A DNA stretch of 64,000 nucleotides from the NCBI GenBank assembly GCA_028023455.1, contig JAQFVV010000020.1:13186385-13250384 (forward strand). Reading direction: 5' to 3'. Positions 36,295 through 47,039 of the stretch are shown in pieces. Every line of letters starts with the position of its first letter. The stretch's first letter is position 1. This stretch comes from Epiperipatus broadwayi. Its lineage: Eukaryota > Onychophora > Udeonychophora > Euonychophora > Peripatidae. The translations under genes were made by a program, and so were the position numbers. The notes beneath the pieces were generated by a model that saw nothing but the letters and a program-made list of their open reading frames with translations, had not been told where the DNA came from and ran no database searches.

Positions 36295-36896
36295 TTAGCT
36301 ATTATATTTTTATTACATGAAAGCTCCTGGAAATAATACTATGAATTCATATATATACTATACAATAACCTATAAAATTCACAGATCAATTTATTATCTT
36401 ATTTTATTAAGCTATCTTTAATTTGATAACAAGGCAACTTTTGTAATACAAATATGATTCTAAATTTAATTGATTTGTATTGTTACCAAGTATATGTATG
36501 TATATATATATATAAGGTGTGAAGGTTGCCTTGACAGCAAAGAGAAATATTGATTACTATATTTTACTGTGAATGTTTAGGTGGTTACTGGTTGGAACTT
36601 AATTATATATATATATACACTTATTCATAGAGCAATTAAATCAATATATACTACTACAATATTATTATAGTAATTTGTTTGGATATCCAAATAATTTTTT
36701 AACAAAATTGCAAATACCCACATTTTCTAATCAATATTGGTCAGACTAAAAACAACTCTTTTATGTCATCTTCACATAATTATATAGTAAAAAAATCAAA
36801 TGGTAATATTTGAAGGCTAGCTTTTAATAAGCATGCAATAAAATTACTGATATTAAATATGTAATAGTGAGAATATAAATTTATGCATGAAATCAG

Positions 36897-37830
36897 TGTA
36901 AATTCATTACTACAGTAATTCATAAGTCAGATTCCCAAAGAATTATCTTAATAAATTCTCATATCAACACCAGTATAACAAAAATGCCATATTTTGTAAA
37001 CCAATACATTAGCAATAATATGAAAATGTGGGCTGTGTTTTCAAGTTTTTTATAAAATGATTCTTTGAGAATCTGACTCATAAATTATTGCAGTAAATTA
37101 TTTGAATTTACTTGCTCCATGAGTAAATTTATCTTCTCATAACATTATTTATTTAAGAGCTCCAATTTATTTATAAGTTTATTTAAGTTATAAGAATTTT
37201 CATTTTGATTGTTGTTTAAAACAGTAAACTGGCTTGATTAATATCAAAAAAAAATTTCACTAATGTAAAGTTTTAGCTTTATCAAGTATCAATATAATAA
37301 TCATTGATATGCATGTGGCATTGATTGCAAGATTCTTAAAACATGGTTCTTAAAGATTCTAACTTGTGAATTATTGCACTAACATATTCAGATTTATTTG
37401 ATTTATGAATACAATTTTATATTCTCAACATGACATATTTAAAAGTTGTAATTTATTTGTAAGCTTATTAAAGTTATAAGAATTTTCATTTTGTTTGTTA
37501 TTTGAAATTGTAAACTGGCTTTATTAGTATTACAAAATCATTACTAATATAAATTTTCAGCCATTTCAAGTGTCAATTTTTGATTTACTTACTGGACCAT
37601 AATGTGGAGATTAGTTAAATGTGATCAATAAATGAGCATTGATTTGGAAAAGTGGGTATTGTACTCTTTTTTTTTTTAAAAAAGGATCTTTGATAATCTG
37701 ACTGATGAATTACAATAGTAACATATTAGGATTTTGTTGCTAATTGAATGAGTTTATGCCTTCAATGTTCTACATTTAGTGGCAGCAATTTATTTACAGG
37801 TTTATTAAAAATTTTACAATATATATAGAA
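36897..37830. repeat. Diverged tandem repeat (three units of about 290-330 bp) with an inverted piece at the left
   Basis: Units start at about 37058, 37351 and 37684, each with a GATCTTTGAGAATCTGACT-like start. Units 1 and 2 share TTATAAGAATTTTCATTTTG and a GTAAACTGGCTT segment; unit 3 is cut short. At 36897-36952 the unit start is present inverted (GTAATTCATAAGTCAGATTC), giving a foldback with 37056-37112. No protein or known family was recognised. Confidence 0.65.
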
Positions 37831-38325
37831 ACTTTTTCACATTTATAACCTGAGTTCAAATCTAAATTGACTTTTTTCTAAAAAAAATTTCAGGGTATAA
37901 TTTTAGATTAGGATTTTTCTCTCAAATAGTTTGGTCATTGTTAATTCGGCTAATAATCTAATACTGGTTGGTATAAAGATAGTGAGCTATTCTTAGAGTA
38001 AGAAAATAAAGAGAGAAAACCAATCAAACATAACAATTGTTATTTGAAAAATCTCTGAAAGCATATTTTCTCTTTTACTGCTCTTCTATGAGACAATGCC
38101 TTTTTTATATACGTGTGTGCTTGTGTGGTATAGGTCTTAAAATAATAATGATGTGCATATATTTTCACAAATCTAAAGAAGTCTTCTAAGTGAGTGTTAA
38201 AGTTATGTGTTGCTGAAAATGAAAGTCTCTCATATATCTGTCATAACCTATATATACATTATATTTTGATCATCTAAAAATATATTTTTTTAAAATTATA
38301 ACGTTTTAAAAGGACATAGGAGAAA

Positions 38326-38416
38326 GCATAGTTAGCTGAGAGGTCATCGCAGCAGCCTTACAAGCAAGTAGTTGGTTGCAGACGGTTGTGGGTTCGCCTC
38401 CCGGACGATGCTATGA
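38326..38416 (+). repeat. tRNA-like sequence, probably the head of a SINE
   Basis: TAGCTGAGAGGT (38333-38344) resembles a pol III A box, and GTGGGTTCGCCTCCCGG (about 38388-38404) has a B box in a T-arm stem. CATAG near the start and CTATG near 38411 could close an acceptor stem. The spacing, imperfect anticodon arm and unpaired acceptor bases argue against a working tRNA. This block is much more GC-rich than its flanks. No tail or target duplication is clear, so the 3' end is not defined. Confidence 0.6.
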
Positions 38417-39394
38417 CATATGATATGAAAACATAGTAACTCATCATAATGTATATTACAAACATCATATCTTGCTAAATAAATTACATGCAGACAAATT
38501 TTACATTCATGAGTAATTAATTACTTATGAATCATACACACACAAAGAACAACTTTTATTAGAACCATACTCTTCCTATTAATAATTAGGACAAACATAG
38601 TTTGCCTCCGCTACTATTAAATAAAAACATATCGAATGATATTTTTAATTCTACTTTTTACTTTAGATGTAAATACCCAGTTTAAATCAGTTTTTAAATG
38701 GCATTGTTTTCATGAGTCTGTATATGTTCCTTACATATGTCAAAATAAATCACCATCACAGGGAAGTTAAAGTGATGATAAACATATATATATAACATTA
38801 AATAATTAAAATAGACACATTACATTAAAAAATAAAACAAACAAACAAAACCACTATCAGATAAATAGAAAATGAAATAATTACCTTCTTCCTTGATTAA
38901 AGTAGTTACCAAAATAAAAAAACTAAAACCTATCATCAAAAGAGAATCCCTAAAAAAGATAATATATATATATATTTTGGATAAAAAAATTATAACTTGT
39001 AAAAAATATCTTTAATCTTTTTAATAATAATCTTACCAGAATTTTCAATTTTTCAATTTTCTTTTATGATTTTATAAAAAAAAAATTCGATATTTATTTA
39101 AATTATTTCATTGTGTACATAGAAAATAGCATATTTGTATTGCATGTAGAGAAAAATCAAGCTATTAACTTTAGCTAACTAGTCATCATCCAATTATTAC
39201 TTGATAAATGATAAATAGAATCCATCAACTGGTAACTGTAGTCTAAAATGTAATTTCTTTTTCAGTACTCCTTACAGTGGTAAATGTAAAATCACGTTCT
39301 GTAGGGAATATTTAAAGTCATTATATTTATGTTTACACCTGTATATTTATACAGATTTGCATATACACATATATATTGACCTCTAATATATATA
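38417..39394. other. AT-rich stretch without recognised genes
   Basis: Contains (TA)n near 38965-38977 and 39387-39400. No coding or RNA feature recognised. Confidence 0.45.
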
Positions 39395-39478
39395 TATATC
39401 AGTAAAAAATCAGTCATATGTCACATGACCTATATAGCTCTTTATATATTATATCAATATCTCTTAACAAGCTTTTCA

Positions 39479-39541
39479 GAATATCCCCAACCCTAGACCA
39501 GTTTCTGCTGCTGGTATCCTCAGTGAGGGGCTAGGATATTC
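39479..39541 (-). ncRNA. Hammerhead-like core, 372-bp repeat copy 1 (inverted)
   Basis: On the minus strand: outer stem I GAATATCC and GGATATTC, box CTGAGGA (39517-39523), short stem II, GAAAC (39501-39505), loop TG, cleavage triplet GTC. All conserved core bases are present. Stem II pairs at its first (T-A) and third (C-G) positions only, and the inner stem I has two mismatches. It is one of the two most intact cores in the window. Confidence 0.55.
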
Positions 39542-39809
39542 AACCATTATATTTAAAATACCAGGTCAAAAACAGCACTTTATCTGAAATTTTCAGACAT
39601 CCATATGTCTTCAAATTCAGCTATTTAACTTAAACAACCATACAGGACTGAACTAAATTCAAACACACTAAATATAAAATTGCCAAAGCCTTAATAACAA
39701 AAAATATAATTGCAAAGAAATCAAGTGATATATCACATGACCTAATTTAACAAATTGCATTACAAATGTTATCTAATGAGCTTGCCAATAGCTCTTAACA
39801 AGCTTTTCA

Positions 39810-39867
39810 GAATATCTTAGCACCTCACTGAGGAAGCCAGAAGCAGAAACCAGTCTGGGGATATTTT
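39810..39867 (+). ncRNA. Hammerhead-like core, 372-bp repeat copy 2 (apex of the inverted repeat)
   Basis: Box CTGAGGA (39828-39834), stem II GC with GC around a CAGAA loop (first pair A-A mismatched), GAAAC (39846-39850), loop CA, triplet GTC. The inner stem I pairs CCTCA with TGGGG. The outer stem pairs GAATATC with GATATTT and runs on into a hairpin of more than 35 bp that begins GAGCTTGCCAATAGC. All core bases are kept. Confidence 0.6.
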
Positions 39868-40180
39868 GAAAAGCTTGTTAAGAGCTATTGGCAAGCTCAT
39901 TAGATATCATTTGTAGTACAAGCTTGTTAAATTAAATCGTGTGAAATATAACTTGATTTCTTTACAATTATATTTTTTGCTATTAAGGATTGGGCAATTT
40001 TATATTGCTAAAGCTATTAATATATAGTGTATCTGAACTTAGTTCAGTCCCATATCGCTATTTAAGTCAGATAGCTGGATTTAAAAACATATGGATATCT
40101 GAAAATTTCACATTTTCTGCTTAATAGTTAACTATTAGATAAAGTGCTGGGCTTGATCTGGTATTTAAAATTTAATGCTT

Positions 40181-40243
40181 GAATATCCTAGCACCTCACT
40201 GAGGAAGCCAGAAGCAAAAACTTGTCTGGGATTGGGGATATTC
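40181..40243 (+). ncRNA. Hammerhead-like core, 372-bp repeat copy 3 (GAAA changed)
   Basis: Outer stem GAATATCC with GGATATTC is perfect, the box is CTGAGGA (40199-40205) and the triplet is GTC. The GAAAC element reads AAAAC, so the conserved G before the AAA is lost. Predicted to be inactive. Confidence 0.5.
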
Positions 40244-40555
40244 TGAAAAGCTTGTTAACAGCTATTGGCAAACTCATTAGATAACATTTGTTATACAAGC
40301 TTGTTAAATTAGGTCATGTGATATATGACTTGATTTATTTGCCATTATATTTTCGCTATTAAGGCTTTGGCAATTTTATATTGCTAAAGCTATTAATATA
40401 TGGTGATCCGAACTTAGTTCAGTCTCATATGACTATTTAAGTTAGAGAGCTGGATTTAGAGACATATGAATGTCTAAAAATGTCAGATTTTCTACTTAAT
40501 AGCTAACCATTAGATAAAGTGCTGGGCTTGACCTGGTATTTTAAATCTAATGCTT

Positions 40556-40618
40556 GAATATCTTAGCACCTCACCAAGAAAGCTAGAAGCAGAAACTGGT
40601 CTGGGGTTGGGGATATTC
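40556..40618 (+). ncRNA. Hammerhead-like core, 372-bp repeat copy 4 (box destroyed)
   Basis: GAAAC, loop TG, GTC and the stem I strands remain. The catalytic box reads CCAAGAA (40574-40580), three changes from CTGAGGA. Recognised only by alignment to the other copies; predicted to be inactive. Confidence 0.45.
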
Positions 40619-40735
40619 TGAAAAGCTTATTAAGAGCTATTGGCAAGCTCATTAGATAATATTTGTAATACAAGCTTGTTAAATTAGGTCATGTGATATA
40701 TGACTTGATTTCTTTGAAAATATATATATATATTG

Positions 40736-41927
40736 TTTGTTTTTCAAATTCTTTAGCACAATTTGAATGGTAATATAAAAAAAAGACTTAATCTCTCATA
40801 CTATAAATATCTGGTTGCAATTTAGTATTATCAGAAATGCTCTAACATGTATTAAAGCTTTTTTATAATAATAAAAAAAAAAAACCATACAGGCAATTAC
40901 AAAGCACAAAATATGCTTTACATATTGTAGTATTAGAGAATAATCTATTTTCAATAAATATATTTAATTTTTGTTTGTTTTACCTTATAAAATGTATTAA
41001 TTTAAGTGCTTATACTTCCCTTACTTAAAATGCTTTCCATATTTTGTTTATACAATATAGTTAATTTATTTGAATATTTTGGGTTAAATGGTTATTGATT
41101 GGTAGCATATTTCACACATATATTTTAAATAGATTTTGAAGGATTTATAAACTAATGATAATAGTTTCACTATTTAATTAGTGAATAAAATTATGCATGT
41201 GAATATTTAATTATAATTTTTTTAAAAAAAACAATTTTAGTAAGAGATCATGTAAAAATGGTAGTAGTTGATAGAAAAGTTAAGAGAAATAAAAGTATTA
41301 TTTATTGCATATTTGTTTACTTATCAAAAAATGTATTTTTTACTTTGGATTTTTTTAAAAATTCTTATTTAAACTAGTGTGAGAAAAACATTTTTGAACA
41401 ATTCTAAGATGGGTTCAATGGTTGCTGTAGTGATTATTAATTTAGTCACCTATAAAAAAATTGATGTAAAAGTAAACTTAAAAATATATACAAGACTACT
41501 TGAAATGTCATTCTTCTTGCTTGCCTTTTTTCTTTTCTTTTATTGATATGGAAAATCAAATAATTATTTAAAAATTAAAAAAGTAATTTCATCTGAGACC
41601 TTTGATGACTTCATAAACATCAAATAACATCTAGATCAAAGTTATCCAATAGAAATCAACATTCAAAAAAATTAACAACAATAAGCTATTTTAGAATACA
41701 CCTTGATAATAACATTGTAAGTAAATTCCTTTAAGAACTTTTTGTTCATATTTATAATGTTTTAGACTAAACCTATTTTTACAAGACTTATTACAGTAGA
41801 TGAATTCTTTGAAACTTTACATCACCAACTACTTTATTCTAGATGGTCAAAACAAGAATCAGAATTAGAGAAAAGAATGTTTATTTTATTTTAATTTCTT
41901 CCTGTCAATTTTTTTTTTATAAATGTA
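40736..41927. other. AT-rich stretch without recognised genes
   Basis: Starts with a short (TA)n run at the end of the array (40722-40734). Nothing else was recognised. Confidence 0.5.
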
Positions 41928-41941
41928 TTTAAACTTATTAA

Positions 41942-42157
41942 TCTATTATTATAAAACACTGCAAACTTTGAAATTATTCAAACGGAAGTCAATCTCCAAT
42001 AATGCGATATTTCTTAAATATTATAAATCTCTACACACTCTCCCACTGGTAAGTGATTCGCTTAAATTTTTTAAACTCCTACCAACGGGAGGGTGCACGG
42101 AGATTTATAATATTTAAGAAATAGCGCATTATCGGAAATTGACTTCGTTTGAATAAT
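41942..42157. mobile_element. Foldback MITE-like element, 216 bp, with 14-bp direct repeats at its edges
   Basis: Arms of about 80 bp (41972-42051 and 42079-42158) are nearly perfect inverted copies, for example TATTTCTTAAATATTATAAA in the left arm and its complement in the right, with a loop of about 27 bases. TTTAAACTTATTAA occurs just outside at 41928-41941 and 42158-42171. If these are target-site duplications they are too long for common DNA transposons, and the left arm begins 30 bases inside its repeat; chance or a different mechanism must be considered. There is no coding capacity. The element is richer in CpG than its flanks. Confidence 0.7.
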
Positions 42158-42491
42158 TTTAAACTTATTAAGAATAATCACACAAATAAAATTTATTTAT
42201 ATATTTTAAAAAAGGAAATATTTCAATTTTAGCATTTATCTCTGAAATTCAAAGATGATCTGAAAGAAAAGGTTACAAATAGATATTTATTTGGTGGCTA
42301 TTATTGAAGAAGTATTTCATAGATAAGACTATTAAACAACTAAACATCACATGATCACCATTCTTTATGCTTGCACAGGCTATTTAACCCAGAGGCAAAA
42401 CTCTGCATATAGTAGCACTACTTAGTGTAAGTCAGAGTAATCAGTGGATGCAGGAAGGTTTGTGCATAAAATCCCTATCTAGTGCTTACCC

Positions 42492-42550
42492 ATCCAATAT
42501 TCCCAGATTAGTTTCTCACTTGCGGCTTTCATCAGTGAGGAGCCTTGGAT
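42492..42550 (-). ncRNA. Hammerhead-like core, 450-bp repeat copy 1 (box intact)
   Basis: On the minus strand: outer stem I ATCCAA with TTGGAT, inner stem TCCTCA with TGGGAA (one mismatch), box CTGATGA (42529-42535), GAAAC (42511-42515), loop TA and triplet ATC. The catalytic box is a perfect match to the common natural form. Stem II is damaged (AAGC against GTGA), so the copy may not fold well. Confidence 0.6.
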
Positions 42551-42942
42551 CTGACAGCACTGCATCTAGAGCTTGGGAACTAATGTAACCCTTCAGCAGA
42601 CACCTTTTGCTTTATTAGCTAATTATAAAGTTTTGATTCCAAAATGAAAACACAATAATGTTTTCAATTCAAGCTCATTAGTTTGTATAGTTGTATAGAT
42701 CTGAACTCAGTTCAACATCTATACTTTTTGGTGTTCTTGGTTCATAGCTACAGGCACCATAATCCTATTGGGAAGTATTGACATTAAACCACTAAACATC
42801 ACATGATCACCATTCTTTATGCTTACACAAGCTGTTTAACACAGAGGCAAAATTCTCCATACAGTAGCCTCACTCAGTCCAAGCCAGAGTAATCAATGGA
42901 TGCAGGAAGGTTTGTGAATGAAATCCCTATCTGTGCCTATTC

Positions 42943-43001
42943 ATCCAATACCCCCAGACTAGTTTCCAGCTTGTGGCTTTCATAAGTGAGGAGCCTTGGA
43001 T
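42943..43001 (-). ncRNA. Hammerhead-like core, 450-bp repeat copy 2 (box mutated)
   Basis: Stem I (ATCCAA with TTGGAT, TCCTCA with TGGGGG), stem II (AGC with GCT around CACAA), GAAAC (42962-42966), loop TA and triplet GTC are all good. The box reads CTTATGA (42980-42986), losing the essential G. Together with copy 1, every element of the motif is present in the family, but no single copy has them all. Confidence 0.55.
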
Positions 43002-43282
43002 CTGAGAGCATTGCACCTAGATATTAAGATCTAATGCAACCCTACAGCAGCCACCATTTATTTTATTAAATAACTATAAAGCTTAGAGTCCAAAATGAAA
43101 ATATAATAATGGTTTTTAATTCCAGCTCATTAGCTTGTATAGTCGTATAGATCTCAACTCAGTTCAGCATCCATACTTTTGGGGTCTTTAGTTCTTTAAT
43201 AACCACAGTCACTATAATCCTATTGGGTAGGATTGATATTAAACCACTAAACATCACAATCACCATTTTTATGCTTGCACAG

Positions 43283-46200
43283 TACATAAATACACACATT
43301 CTCTTAGGAAATAAAAAGAGAAGAATAAATTAAAGATATTGCATTGTTTTTGTTTTTTAATTTGTAAATAAACTGATTTATTTTAATTTATTAATTTGAA
43401 TTCAATTTTTCTTTATTTTGTTTAGTTAAGATAATATTATACCTATCAGCACTGGTCATATTATAAATATACATGCACTCATGCACAATAAAGAAATATA
43501 TATTTTGAACCATGAGAACAAAAGTATTACAATTTGTTTGTTTATCATTTGGGAAGTAAAATAATTTAAAAATATTATCTTAACCCTGATGCTGAACTAA
43601 ACTTATTTTTATTTATAAAAACATGAATATACATAAAGAAAATATTTATACTATTAATATAGATATTTGGTTTCCTAGTGGCAATATTCACACAACAAAC
43701 TGTATTTAATATTTATTTTATCAGTACTATTTTGGATAAATTGCATTCAACCATTATTGACAGTAAATATTTAATTGATTTAATTGTAGTTCAATGCAAT
43801 AAAAGATACCCATTGTCATCTACACTGCATCAATATTTGTAATCATAATTTAATGTATTCTACTACATTATAATCTCATTGTGCATACTAGTACAACATA
43901 TATCAGACTAATCATGTGAACAGATCCTCTCTCAAAAATGATGAAGACTGCATTATATTTCAATATAATTAATAAAATCACACATTGACATTTTTATGGT
44001 TAATTTACATTAATCCAAGACTAACAAAACAACATAAGAATGAAATAAATAATTATATATTTGATAAATACTACTCAATATTAAGGAGTTACGTTAACAC
44101 ATACATTTAGTTGATATTAAATTAATATTCATTAGGAGATATAATGTATGACAACTATATTATAATGGAATATATCTATAGTATATTTAGCTGGAATAAA
44201 CATTTTTTAGTTGTTATTATTTTTTTTTTTTACGTTTTTCTTAAATGGTGTGTATTTTTGATGAAAACATACAGCAGTGATATTTAACAGTAAATGATGT
44301 TTAAAATGTGATGTAGGTCCTTAAATACTATTAATTATTATTTTTCAAAATTTTAATAAATGTTTAAAATATTTAAGTAATTTGGGTAATAGAAATTATA
44401 ATAATGTAAGATTTTTTTCTTCCCTCTTGGAATGTAAATAGTGTAAATAAGTTGTTTATTAAAGTTAATGTAATAAAATTTGTTACACTTGTTTATAAAA
44501 TTATGTGTCTATTTTACACCGCAACATATGACAACAGATAATTTGAATTAAACATAATATTTGCACAGTATGAATAAAATTATTTAAGAAGTCAAGTATT
44601 CTCTTAATATGATTTTTCAGAAATTTATTGACATTAGCATATTATTGTTATAATGGTCATAAGATAATTACAATATATTACACAAGATTATAATATTATC
44701 CATTGCCACATATTATTAAATTATAAGATTCTACCACATTACTTTTTATTTAAGATAATATATGAAGATTAAAAGTCATGTATACTATTGACTTCTTGTT
44801 ATTACTATAATAAGGGAAAATAGGTAAGATTAAGATGTACATTGGTGAATATTAGTATTATTTATTTATTATTGTTGTTATAAGTTAGGTGTAGTTAAGA
44901 TAGATATTAAATCCTTTATCAAGCTTAACTACATGAATCTTAATTACCTAGAATTAATTTAAAAGAACCTGAGATTATTTTAGTTAGATTACTTTGAGAT
45001 AAGAGATTAAAATCTATTTATTAATATTACTTTAATTAATTAATTAATTATTGTTAAAGACATAGGAATTCTATAGGTTTATTAGTTGAGGTAATGAAAG
45101 AGGAAATAGTGTTCTTGTGCCATTGAGGTAGTATCCTGTGGGATATTGGCTTAATGTAATTAGTATTGCTACTTGTAAGCTCACTTCATAGTCTCATGAT
45201 TTAGTAAATATTTATTTATTTAGTTTATAACATCGAACCATGTTAATTAGAACTAGTTTGATAAGATACAGTATTGTAGAATATCTTTAGTAGTAATTAT
45301 GCACATTTAGCCGAGCATAACCATTTATCTGAGCTAGTCACATTTTATTATACTATATATTTCTGGAAGTGAGGGTACAATATATATATAATGTTTTTTA
45401 GAACATTGATCAAAATATAAAGAACTGTATTTCATAATATTTGTAACAATAGCCAGGTTTAAACTCTGTTACAAGTAAATTTAATAATGTCCAACAAGTG
45501 CCCTGGATGGGTGTGTGCTCAATAGAGGCCCAGCTTGCAAAGTTTGTTTTTAATTTATTTGATTACTAAACCTTTTTTTTTTTTTTGGTAACGAGTATAA
45601 ATGTCTGTCTTAGCAAAATATCTTGGCATTTATTGTTATAAAAAAGAAAAAAAAGAGAAAGTAAAAGAAAAAATTAATTAAGCGAAATGATTATATGTTA
45701 ATCTATTACTTTTTTTTTTTTTTTACTAAATGTACATTTCTTTTGGCTTTATAATCAGATGCCTTGTTTTAGTGATGAGAATAAAAAATTTTCTGCCACA
45801 AATTTTCCAAGGTGATTCTTTGTTATTTATAATGACTATTTGGCCCACCAAATTCTAGGAAAAGTTGTTGTTAAAGTACTTTGAACAAAGAGAGCAGATC
45901 TGGTCAGGCAAAAGTGTAAAAGATTAGATCAGTGAGCAAATAAGATGGTAAAAGCATTCCTAGGTAATTAATAAAAAATATGAAGGCTGATAAAAAAAAT
46001 TAATTAAGTTGAATCCATGGGAGAGAAAACATTTTTTTTTGTATGTGCTCTGATCTTACAGTTTTCAATTGGACAGTCAAAGTTTGTGGATTAGCCAAAC
46101 TGCTGCCTTTAGAATCAAACTTACTAAAAATGTTTAAAACCTTGAACTATAGGGTAGAAGTCATATGCATGTTGGGCTATCACCTCATGCTCCTACTCAC

Positions 46201-47039
46201 CTACACCGAAACCTCTGCAGATCCCATGCTTTACACCTTAGAGTAATGCAAAGAAGAAATAAAAGAGTTTATCTCATGTGCTTACTAAATGTCAAACAAG
46301 ATCTTCATCACTGACTACCAGAAAGAAAAGATATTCGATTTCATGTGCTGACTAAATTCCAAACAAGATTTCGTCACTGACCACCTCCATTAGTATTCGT
46401 TCCTATACTAAGCTTCGAACAAAACCATTTATCCAGACTCATACTAAGAGCATGTATTTATATTACTCTAATAACTCCTAGAACAAACACCTTGGGAAAT
46501 GTAAGCTTATATATAAGAATTTAGAACATCTGTAAATCCCAGGTAAAAAGGTATATGTGACTTTTATAATTGAACTTATAATTATGTATAGTTCCCCTCA
46601 AGATTTGCTTATTTATTATTAAAATAGAGAATGATGTATATCGTATAACTGCATTTTCTTTCTTTCTTTGCTTTCAATTTTATTTAATCTATTTTATGTA
46701 TTTTTTTTTCATTGTTGATATACAAATGTTAATAAATTTCCCCCATTGATAATAAAAGAATATAAAATTGGGTTCTTACTTATGAATGGTAATTATTTGC
46801 CATAGAAATAACGAGTTGAATTATCATTTATAATTTTCTGTTTGATTTTTTTCTATCATTATATCTTGCAAAGTTAGTTATGCATGGTCTATACAGTACA
46901 CACCTAGATCTAATATACTTTAAACCCTAACATTAAGTCCAGCAAATGAATTGTAACATATAGTAGTTTTGAGAAATAACTTATGAAGGTCAAGGTAATT
47001 AATTTAAATTATTTGCAAATTATTCTTAAAGCACAGATA
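43283..47039. other. Stretch without recognised genes
   Basis: AT-rich sequence. A less AT-rich part at about 46040-46560 has an open frame (46043-46246) with no recognisable domain and includes GGACAGTCAAAG and CCTACACCGAAACC; I cannot assign it. T tracts occur near 45571-45586 and 45712-45724. Confidence 0.45.

Larger units (their letters stand above)
34918..36350. mobile_element. Penelope-like element: two 5'-truncated copies joined head to head
   Basis: The right copy (35834 to about 36350, plus) holds the end of a GIY-YIG domain and 3' sequence with a hammerhead-like motif. The left copy (about 35820 back to 34918, minus) is the same sequence inverted and starts a little further into the GIY-YIG domain. 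The arms match at about 85-90 percent over roughly 375 bp, for example the TTTAAAACTTCTCAACYAAT and TATATTTTTATTACATG segments. A 519-bp hAT MITE has since split the left copy. Adjacent inverted partial copies are a known habit of Penelope-like elements. No RT domain remains, and I see no clear target-site duplication. Confidence 0.85.
39395..40735. repeat. Array of about 372-bp repeats carrying hammerhead-like cores, first unit inverted
   Basis: Four hammerhead-like cores occur at 39479-39541 (minus), 39810-39867 (plus), 40181-40243 (plus) and 40556-40618 (plus). The last three are 371 and 375 bp apart. The unit between the first and second core is in minus orientation. Its sequence and that of the next unit form an inverted repeat with arms of about 280 bp, and the second core sits at the apex. 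Shared unit segments include AAGCTTGTTAAGAGCTATTG, TAGGTCATGTGATATATGAC and AACTTAGTTCAGTC. The array has no ORF. It could be a non-autonomous Penelope relative or a retrozyme-like repeat; neither is proven. Confidence 0.82.
42330..43282 (-). repeat. Tandem array of about 450-bp repeats carrying hammerhead-like cores
   Basis: Read on the minus strand: a short partial unit (about 43282-43237), then two full units. ACTAAACATCACATGATCAC or a near variant marks the unit ends at about 42342, 42791 and 43241 (plus strand), spacing about 449 bp. Each unit has one hammerhead-like core, a CTGAACTGAGTTGAGATCTA-type segment and an AGAGTTTTGCC segment. The fragment at 4098-4318 belongs to the same family, so the repeat is dispersed. 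No ORF. This arrangement, a partial unit upstream of tandem full units, resembles Penelope-like terminal repeats; that link is an inference. Confidence 0.82.

Noticed and set aside
38326-38416. A functional tRNA gene
   Set aside because: A- and B-box-like segments are present, but the anticodon arm and acceptor stem do not fold to a normal tRNA. Kept only as a tRNA-like repeat.
39395-43282. CRISPR-like array
   Set aside because: Units are hundreds of bases long, inverted in part and eukaryotic in setting; there are no short repeats with unique spacers.
46043-46246. Possible small host protein of 67 codons
   Set aside because: Less AT-rich than its surroundings, but no start context, domain or splice evidence that I can support. 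Mentioned only within the intergenic entry.
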